From CAYMSF01 sp964542255 (GTDB taxonomy: Bacteria; Verrucomicrobiota; Lentisphaeria; Victivallales; Victivallaceae), in NCBI GenBank assembly GCA_964542255.1, contig CAZITV010000097.1, forward strand, positions 1 through 8,695: DNA of 8,695 nt, read 5' to 3'. Shown here piece by piece: positions 1 to 5,399 of the stretch. The notes beneath the pieces are model-generated. The model did no database searches, was not told the DNA's origin, and worked only from the letters and a program-made list of their open reading frames with translations. Position 1 is the stretch's first letter, and every line of letters begins with the position of its first letter. The position numbers were made by a program, and so were the translations under genes.

Positions 1-24
1 ATCCCCCGCTCGATTCAGGTATTA

Positions 25-51
25 CTCCGTGATCTCCGCGGCTCTGTGAGA
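25..51. repeat. Three degenerate 9-bp units (CTCCGTGAT-like) in the non-coding left end
   Basis: Three adjacent 9-bp blocks can be read as imperfect copies of one unit: CTCCGTGAT (25-33), CTCCGCGGC (34-42) and TCTGTGAGA (43-51). The reverse complement has the CACGGAG / CGCGGAG / CACAGAG look of a dispersed intergenic repeat that I associate with several environmental phyla. That association comes from memory and was not checked. Nothing coding explains the block. It could be the end of a longer repeat array that continues left of the window, or chance similarity. Confidence 0.35.
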
Positions 52-161
52 GAATGGGCTGCTTGTTTTAGCATCAGAGCAGTCAGGCAGCCTGGTTGCG
101 GCATTTTGCGGTGTAAAAATTTGGATATTGAACTTTTTTTAATATTTTTTTAGTTTTAATG

Positions 162-191
162 TTTACTTTTTCAATAAAGATAGTATATTAT
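162..191 (+). promoter_or_regulatory. Candidate sigma70-type promoter of the cys operon
   Basis: A TTTACT hexamer (162-167) lies 16 bp before TATATT (184-189), or 18 bp before the overlapping TATTAT (186-191). Either pair is an acceptable -35/-10 arrangement. It sits in the AT-rich stretch ahead of the operon and would give an A-rich, mostly unstructured leader of roughly 85 nt before the cysH start. No CysB-like or SAM-riboswitch-like element was recognised in the leader. In such AT-rich DNA several other pairs could be drawn, so the exact start of transcription is uncertain. Confidence 0.45.
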
Positions 192-265
192 AGTTAAAGC
201 AAAAGCAATTAAGCACGAACAACAACTGACAAATAAATATAGTTTATATATTTAGTAGTATATTA
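181..265. repeat. Direct repeat TAGTATATTA, two copies 75 bp apart
   Basis: TAGTATATTA occurs exactly at 181-190 and again at 256-265. The first copy overlaps the candidate -10 region and the second ends just before the Shine-Dalgarno sequence of cysH. The 75-bp centre-to-centre distance is close to seven helical turns, as expected for paired operator sites on one face of DNA. The surrounding sequence is strongly AT-rich, so chance recurrence is quite possible. Confidence 0.3.
234..254. promoter_or_regulatory. 8-bp AT-only inverted repeat in the cysH leader
   Basis: TAAATATA (234-241) and TATATTTA (247-254) are perfect reverse complements around a 5-nt loop. It may be an operator for a dimeric regulator or a weak RNA hairpin 13 nt before the ribosome binding site at 267-273. 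Made only of A-T pairs, it is unlikely to be stable as RNA. No known regulator site was recognised. Confidence 0.25.
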
Positions 266-282
266 AAGAAGGGAATATCGAG

Positions 283-1011
283 ATGAATCAAGAACTTGGC
301 GAAAAACTGGAAAAGGAGTTGCGAGGAGCTGGAGCCGAGGTAATATTATCACGGATTGCGGAAACATTTGGTGGCAAACTGGTATTTGCTTCTGCGCTGG
401 GTGCGGAAGATCAGGTAATCACCGATATGATATTCCGTGGCGGCTTAAAGATTGAAATAATTACTCTGGATACGGGACGCTGGTTTAACGAGACTTATGA
501 CCTGCTGGCGGAAACCGAAAAACGCTACAATACCAGATTTAAACTGTATTTTCCCGAATCTGCAAAAGTAGAGGCGATGGTGCATCAAAATGGAATTAAT
601 CTATTTTTAGAAAGTGTGGAAAACCGTAAACTATGCTGCCGGGTGCGTAAAGTCGAGCCGTTAGGGCGGGCGCTTTCGGGATATTCAGCGTGGATATGCG
701 GATTAAGGCGTGAACAGTCGGTAACGCGCGGGGAGATAAAAGCGGTGGAGTTTGACGATGCACATCAGATGATTAAGATTAATCCGCTGGCGGCGTGGAG
801 TGAGGCTGAAGTCTGGGAATACATTAGACGGTTCTCGGTGCCTTATAACCGGCTGCACGATGAGGGTTTTCCAAGCATTGGCTGCGCCTGCTGTACCAGG
901 GCGGTAAAGCGTACGGAAGATGTCCGTGCGGGGCGCTGGTGGTGGGAAACGCCGGAACAAAAAGAGTGCGGGCTGCATCTGGTTAATGGCAAACTGACAA
1001 GAACAAGCTAG
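283..1011 (+). CDS. cysH: Assimilatory adenylyl-sulfate (APS) reductase, [4Fe-4S] type
   Basis: This enzyme reduces APS to sulfite and AMP using thioredoxin or glutathione, in the cytoplasm. The 242 residues cover the whole family. The nucleotide-binding segment runs SALGAEDQ (37-44) to TLDTGR (61-66), followed by CCRVRKVEPL from 118, GLRREQSVTR (140-149), WSEAEVWEYI (172-181), the second cysteine pair at 201-204 and GRWWWE (217-222). The catalytic cysteine is C229 in ECGLH. The C118-C119 and C201-C204 pairs are the cluster ligands that separate APS reductases from cluster-free PAPS reductases such as E. coli CysH. An extra cysteine, C203, stands where the family usually has proline (CxPC). 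An AGAAGGG Shine-Dalgarno sequence 9 nt upstream supports the start. It is the first gene of the operon, 26 bp before cysD. Confidence 0.95.
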   Translation: MNQELGEKLEKELRGAGAEVILSRIAETFGGKLVFASALGAEDQVITDMIFRGGLKIEIITLDTGRWFNETYDLLAETEKRYNTRFKLYFPESAKVEAMVHQNGINLFLESVENRKLCCRVRKVEPLGRALSGYSAWICGLRREQSVTRGEIKAVEFDDAHQMIKINPLAAWSEAEVWEYIRRFSVPYNRLHDEGFPSIGCACCTRAVKRTEDVRAGRWWWETPEQKECGLHLVNGKLTRTS

Positions 1012-1037
1012 AATTAATAAACTGGAGATTATAGATA

Positions 1038-1946
1038 ATGGAACAATACAAATTAAGTCAATTAAAACAGTTGGAAGCGGAGAGTATTCATATTTTTCGC
1101 GATGCGGTTGGGCAATTTGAACGTCCGATACTGCTATATTCGATAGGCAAGGATTCTTCGGTGCTGGTGCGTTTGGCGCAAAAGGCATTTTATCCGGGCC
1201 GGCTGCCATTTAAACTGCTGCACATCAATTCGACGTGGAAATTTCGGGAGATGATTGAATTCCGGGATAAATTTTGCAGTGACAACGGTTTGGATTTGAT
1301 AGAACATTATAATGCGGAAGGCAAAGCGGCAAATGTCAATCCATTCGATTACGGCAGCCGAAAATATACCGACATTATGAAAACCAAAGCACTGCTGCAG
1401 GCATTGGAACTTGGCAAATTTGATGTGGCATTTGGCGGCGCGCGGCGCGATGAAGAGAAATCTCGGGCAAAAGAACGCATCTACTCATTTCGCGACGAGC
1501 ATCATCAATGGGATCCCAAAAATCAGCGCCCGGAGTTATGGAATCTCTATAACGGAAAAATCAATCCGGGCGAAAGCGTCCGGATATTTCCGCTCTCCAA
1601 CTGGACAGAAGTTGATATCTGGCAATATATCCGTCTGGAAAACATTCCGATTGTACCGCTTTATTTTGCCAAACCGCGTCCAGTGGTGGAACGCGACGGG
1701 GTATTGATTATGGTGGATGATAACAGAATGCGGCTTAACCCCGGCGAAAAACCGGTGGAAAAGATGGTGCGGTTCCGGACTCTGGGCTGCTATCCGCTAA
1801 CCGGCGCGATTGAATCTACCGCGACCACGATTGAAGAAATCGTCGCGGAAATGCTTCAGGTTCGCGTCAGCGAACGTTCGACCCGGGTAATTGACCACGA
1901 TGGTGATTCATCAATGGAACAAAAAAAACGTGAAGGATACTTTTAA
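1038..1946 (+). CDS. cysD: Sulfate adenylyltransferase (ATP sulfurylase) subunit 2
   Basis: This is the catalytic subunit of the CysDN ATP sulfurylase, which forms APS and pyrophosphate from sulfate and ATP. At 302 residues it has the same length as E. coli CysD, and similarity is visible throughout. Seen are the PP-loop SIGKDSS (35-41), HGSR-like YGSRKYTDIMKT, GGARRDEEKSRAKER (133-147), FRDEHHQWDPKNQRPELW, FPLSNWTEVDIWQYI (184-198), RFRTLGCYPLTGA (245-257) and the ending KKREGYF. One oddity is HINSTWKF (62-69), where the family normally has H-V/I-D-T-G/T-WKF, so Asp is replaced by Asn and Thr by Ser. GGAG at 1024-1027, 10 nt before the ATG, sets the start. Its stop lies 2 bp before the cysN start, which suggests coupled translation of the two partners. 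Confidence 0.96.
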   Translation: MEQYKLSQLKQLEAESIHIFRDAVGQFERPILLYSIGKDSSVLVRLAQKAFYPGRLPFKLLHINSTWKFREMIEFRDKFCSDNGLDLIEHYNAEGKAANVNPFDYGSRKYTDIMKTKALLQALELGKFDVAFGGARRDEEKSRAKERIYSFRDEHHQWDPKNQRPELWNLYNGKINPGESVRIFPLSNWTEVDIWQYIRLENIPIVPLYFAKPRPVVERDGVLIMVDDNRMRLNPGEKPVEKMVRFRTLGCYPLTGAIESTATTIEEIVAEMLQVRVSERSTRVIDHDGDSSMEQKKREGYF

Positions 1947-1948
1947 TT

Positions 1949-3805
1949 ATGGATATCGACAAATTTTTAAATGAGCATGAAGAAAAAGACTTACTGCGTT
2001 TTTTGACATGCGGGTCGGTTGATGACGGCAAATCTACACTCATTGGCAGACTGCTGTATGACAGCAAATTAATCTACGATGACCAGCTCAGCGCCTTGCG
2101 CCGCGACAGCGAAAAGTGCGGTACCACTGGTACCGGGGAAATAGACTACGCGCTGCTGCTCGACGGATTAAAAGCGGAACGGGAACAGGGTATCACCATT
2201 GACGTGGCATACCGTTATTTTTCCACGCCTAACCGCAAATTTATCATTGCCGATACGCCGGGACACGAACAATATACGCGGAACATGGCAACCGGGGCTT
2301 CGACAGCGAATTTGGCGATTATTTTGATTGACGCGCGTTATGGTGTAGTAACTCAAACCCGGCGGCACGCGTTTATCATTTCACTGCTGGGCATCAAACA
2401 TCTGTTTGTCGCGGTCAACAAGATGGATTTAAATAACTATTCGCAGGAAGTGTTTGATAATATCCGGCAGGAGTTTTCAGCATTTGTCGAACCGTTAAAA
2501 ATTCCGGATGTGCGCTTTATTCCACTTTCAGCACTGGCTGGTGAAAACGTGGTGGAAAAATCCGCAAAAATGCCTTGGTACAACGGTGATTCGCTGCTAA
2601 CCATGCTGGAAAATGTTGATATTGCCAATGACCGCAACTTCAACGATTTCCGTTTTCCAGTACAAACAGTAATTCGCCCGCATCTCAATTTCCGCGGGTT
2701 TGCCGGTTCGGTTGCTTCCGGAGTGGTCAAGGTGGGCGACAAAGTAAAAACGCTGCCGTCCGGCAAAGAATCGCGCGTTAAACGGATTGTGACAGCGGAC
2801 GGGGATTTGGAATCGGCATTTTCACCGCAGGCGGTTACGCTGGAGCTGGAAGAAGAAATTGATATCAGCAGTGGTGATATGCTGGTGCATCCGAATAATG
2901 TTCCCAAGATTTCCAACCGTTTTGAGGCGGTGATAATTTGGATGACGGAAGCCGTTTTGAAGCCGGGCAATAATTATTTAATTCGTCATTCCGGGCGCAA
3001 TGTCAAATCACGGATAGATACCATTGTTTACAACATTGATGTCAACACGCTGGCAAAAAGTAATGTAGAAAAGCTTAATCTCAATGAAATTGGCCGGGTG
3101 GCGATTGCCACGACTAAACCGCTCTATTTTGATGCCTACTCCAAAAATCATGAAACCGGCAGTTTTGTTTTGATTGACCCGTTGACCAATACTACCGCCG
3201 GTGCAGGAATGATTATCGACAGTGTTTCGTATGATGCCGGCGCTGATGATGGCGTTAGAGACCAGCAGACCAGATTGAAAGACCATGTTGAACGCCGTGA
3301 GTTTTTCTGGGAATCCGGCCTGGTGGACAACCGGGTCAGAATGATGCGCAACCGTCATAAGAGCAAAACAATTGTCATTACCGGCAGTAATGCCACGGTG
3401 ATACCGGAACTGGCCAAGAAACTGGAGCAGCGTCTCTTCAACCTGCATATGAACTCATATTATCTCGGTATAGGCAGCATCAGCCACGGCCTGGATGCAG
3501 ACATCAACAATAATCTGATTGACCGCGATGAGCATATCCGCCGGCTGGGAGAGCTGTCAAGAATTCTTACCGATGCCGGTTTGATACTGATAGCCGCGCT
3601 GCCGGATATTAGCGCCTACGAGCTGGATTTATTGAAAGTACTGAATTCTCCTTATGAATTATTAGTCATCAATTCGGGCGAAAGCAGTCTTGATAAAAAT
3701 GCGGCTGATGTTAATTTAGATAGCGGTGATAATTTAGAAGACAAGCTTCAATCTATCATCAAACTGCTCTCTGAAAAAAGCATTATTCCGGAATATTGCA
3801 TTTAA
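1949..3805 (+). CDS. cysN: ATP sulfurylase GTPase subunit fused to a degenerate APS kinase domain
   Basis: This is the regulatory GTPase of CysDN; GTP hydrolysis drives APS formation. The EF-Tu-like G domain is intact: P-loop GSVDDGKST (22-30), GITIDVAYR (81-89), DTPGHEQY (102-109), NKMD (157-160) and SALAGEN (194-200). Two beta-barrel domains follow to about 435. The 618 residues exceed the roughly 475 of stand-alone CysN because a C-terminal domain (about 471-618) aligns by eye with APS kinase, as in bifunctional CysNC proteins. That domain has lost its kinase motifs (separate entry), so only sulfurylase activity is expected. GAAGGA at 1932-1937 is the ribosome binding site, 11 nt from the ATG and inside the end of cysD. 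The gene stays open to the end, so the odd domain is not a frameshift product. Confidence 0.95.
   Translation: MDIDKFLNEHEEKDLLRFLTCGSVDDGKSTLIGRLLYDSKLIYDDQLSALRRDSEKCGTTGTGEIDYALLLDGLKAEREQGITIDVAYRYFSTPNRKFIIADTPGHEQYTRNMATGASTANLAIILIDARYGVVTQTRRHAFIISLLGIKHLFVAVNKMDLNNYSQEVFDNIRQEFSAFVEPLKIPDVRFIPLSALAGENVVEKSAKMPWYNGDSLLTMLENVDIANDRNFNDFRFPVQTVIRPHLNFRGFAGSVASGVVKVGDKVKTLPSGKESRVKRIVTADGDLESAFSPQAVTLELEEEIDISSGDMLVHPNNVPKISNRFEAVIIWMTEAVLKPGNNYLIRHSGRNVKSRIDTIVYNIDVNTLAKSNVEKLNLNEIGRVAIATTKPLYFDAYSKNHETGSFVLIDPLTNTTAGAGMIIDSVSYDAGADDGVRDQQTRLKDHVERREFFWESGLVDNRVRMMRNRHKSKTIVITGSNATVIPELAKKLEQRLFNLHMNSYYLGIGSISHGLDADINNNLIDRDEHIRRLGELSRILTDAGLILIAALPDISAYELDLLKVLNSPYELLVINSGESSLDKNAADVNLDSGDNLEDKLQSIIKLLSEKSIIPEYCI
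3359..3802 (+). other. APS kinase-like (CysC) domain of CysN, predicted catalytically dead
   Basis: This covers CysN residues 471-618. The fold signature survives as KTIVITGS (473-480), LAKKLEQRLF, SHGLDADI (512-519), HIRRLGELSRILTDAG (529-544) and LILIAA. The active site does not. The position of the Walker A GLSGSGKST reads GSNATVIPE (479-487), without Lys or the following Ser/Thr. The position of DGDNVRHGL reads GIGSISHGL (507-515), without its acidic residues. The FISPFR and ARDxKGLY/GEIKxFTGI parts of the APS lid are absent, leaving about 148 residues where active CysC has about 200. Retention of the fold without ATP-binding residues suggests a structural or allosteric role, comparable to the inactive C-terminal APS kinase-like domain of fungal ATP sulfurylases, which senses PAPS. 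Early decay towards loss is the alternative. Confidence 0.85.
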
Positions 3806-3827
3806 ACAATCACAGGGAACCTTAATA

Positions 3828-5399
3828 ATGAGCGGCGAAAACAACATTGAATTCAATGAACTCTACGTGCAGCTTAATGCCAAAATTGATGAATACCGCT
3901 CCGGCACAATTTCTGCCGATCAGCTAAAGCATTCCGCGGCAGTATTCGGCATCTATGAGCAGCGGAATCATTTATTTATGGTTCGTGTCCGGATTACCGG
4001 CGGCGCCATTGCCACCGCAACCATTAAAAAACTCACCAGCATTATTGATGCGAATAATGTTGGTTACATCCATCTTTCCTCAAGACAGGACATTCAACTG
4101 CAGGATGTCGCGCCAGATAAAATTTTCGCGTTATTGTGCAGCCTGGATATTGCCGGACTGCCGTTCAAAGGCGGCGGCGGCAACAGCTACCGCAATATCG
4201 CGGTTTCAGCAGACAGCGGTTTCGGCACCGACTCAATTTTTGACGTTCAGCCTTATGCCGCCGCGCTAAACCAGTTTTTAAAATATTATGATCACGCTTT
4301 CACCTTGCCGCGCAAATTTAAAATCGGTTTTTTCTCCAACTTCAATGAAACGTTAAACGCTGCCGTGCAGGATTTGGGTTTCGTTGCCGCTGTAAATGGC
4401 GGCAAACGCGGGTTCAGCGTATTCTGCGGCGGCGGCATGGGCAGGGAAAGCCAGCTTGGAGTCAAATTATTCGATTTTTTGCCGGAACAAGATTATATCC
4501 GGTGCACTGTAGCAATAACTGAGCTTTTTAATGAACACGGCGACCGCACCAACCGCAATCAGGCCAGGTTGCGGTTTGTCCTAAAAAAACTCGGTAATGA
4601 AGCATTTATTCGCCTTTGCCATGACTACTTCAACCGGACTGCTGAACATGCCGAACCAATACCAGCGGCAAACGGCACCATGCCAACCGGCCATGTCAAA
4701 CTGCTGCCGATACCGGATAACTTTGACCAGGCAGGATTTGATATTTGGCGGCAACATGCGGTATTGCCAACCAGCCTCGGCGCTGAATATTGTTCAGTCA
4801 GGGTCTATGTACCGTACGGTGATTTGAACGTGGCACAATTAGGGGCGCTGATTGAGGTGGCAGAGGAATACGGCTGCACTGAACTGCGGTTGCTGCCTAG
4901 CCAGGATATTTTACTGCCGTTAATTCATATTAACAATCTGCCCGCGATTTATCACCGGTTGTCCGGATTTGCACCGGATTTGGATTTGACGGTAAAATCA
5001 TTCCGCGGCCATATTCTCTCCTGTGTCGGCGCCGCAGTGTGTAAAATCGGCATTCTTAATTCACCGGATATCGCCGACATTATCGCGGACAAACTGGACA
5101 CACTGCTGCCGGCAGACACTCCGAATAAAATCCGCCTGCTGAAAATAGTGACCAATGATTTGAGAATTTCCGGTTGTCCGAACGGCTGTTCCGGACATCA
5201 TCTTGCCGCTATCGGCATTGAAGGACAGAAGAAACGCATTGATGAGATTCTCACTGACGTCGGGTTGATTTATAGTGGTTGCTCGGCTAATCCGGCCGCA
5301 CCCCAGCTGGCTTCAACCGGAACAGAAAACCAATATATTAAAGTTTCAGAGCTGCCGGATTTTATTCTTTCCCGGTTAGTGCCGTTATCTGAATCCTGA
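3828..5399 (+). CDS. Siroheme/[4Fe-4S] sulfite reductase (ferredoxin-type nitrite/sulfite reductase family)
   Basis: This enzyme carries out the six-electron reduction of sulfite to sulfide, the last step before cysteine synthesis. The 523 residues have the duplicated ferredoxin-like plus siroheme fold of the family. Visible parts are GIYEQR (41-46), SSRQDIQLQ (84-92), KGGGGNSYRNI (114-124), LPRKFKIGF (160-168), a second half with RLLPSQDILL, and the cluster ligands C399, C405 (Cx5C) and C450, C454 (GCPNGCSGHH). Sequence alone does not separate sulfite from nitrite reduction; sulfite is inferred from the operon. No CysJ-type flavoprotein or NADPH domain is present, so ferredoxin is the likely donor. 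AGGGA at 3814-3818, 9 nt from the ATG, supports the start, 22 bp after cysN. The 3' end overlaps hypF by 15 bp. Confidence 0.9.
   Translation: MSGENNIEFNELYVQLNAKIDEYRSGTISADQLKHSAAVFGIYEQRNHLFMVRVRITGGAIATATIKKLTSIIDANNVGYIHLSSRQDIQLQDVAPDKIFALLCSLDIAGLPFKGGGGNSYRNIAVSADSGFGTDSIFDVQPYAAALNQFLKYYDHAFTLPRKFKIGFFSNFNETLNAAVQDLGFVAAVNGGKRGFSVFCGGGMGRESQLGVKLFDFLPEQDYIRCTVAITELFNEHGDRTNRNQARLRFVLKKLGNEAFIRLCHDYFNRTAEHAEPIPAANGTMPTGHVKLLPIPDNFDQAGFDIWRQHAVLPTSLGAEYCSVRVYVPYGDLNVAQLGALIEVAEEYGCTELRLLPSQDILLPLIHINNLPAIYHRLSGFAPDLDLTVKSFRGHILSCVGAAVCKIGILNSPDIADIIADKLDTLLPADTPNKIRLLKIVTNDLRISGCPNGCSGHHLAAIGIEGQKKRIDEILTDVGLIYSGCSANPAAPQLASTGTENQYIKVSELPDFILSRLVPLSES

Noticed and set aside
56..94. Inverted repeat GGCTGC (57-62) / GCAGCC (87-92) and the small hairpin CAGG-CAG-CCTG (84-94) as a terminator.
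   Set aside because: The stems are short, one loop is 24 nt, and no T-run follows directly.
116..152. T-rich tracts after AAAAATT as an intrinsic terminator.
   Set aside because: Only A-T pairs could form the stem. This is better read as AT-rich promoter DNA.
1..153. Frame open from the left edge to a stop at about 151-153, possibly the 3' end of an upstream gene.
   Set aside because: The 50-residue translation matches no family that I recognise, ends in an unlikely run of Leu, Ile and Phe from the AT-rich leader, and overlaps the 9-bp repeat block. The other two frames close within 50 bp.
703..1209. 168-residue open frame on the - strand across the cysH/cysD junction.
   Set aside because: It is antisense to strongly conserved parts of CysH and CysD and shows no recognisable domain.
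2437..2970. 177-residue open frame on the - strand inside cysN.
   Set aside because: It is a low-complexity Ser/Thr/Ile-rich shadow of the conserved CysN G and beta-barrel domains.
3359..3805. Frameshift or assembly error as the cause of the missing kinase motifs in CysN.
   Set aside because: Flanking and internal CysC-like segments stay aligned in a single frame on both sides of the altered motifs.
3828..5399. Assignment of the siroheme enzyme as a nitrite reductase.
   Set aside because: Family motifs do not exclude it, but direct linkage to cysH-cysD-cysN makes sulfite the more likely substrate.
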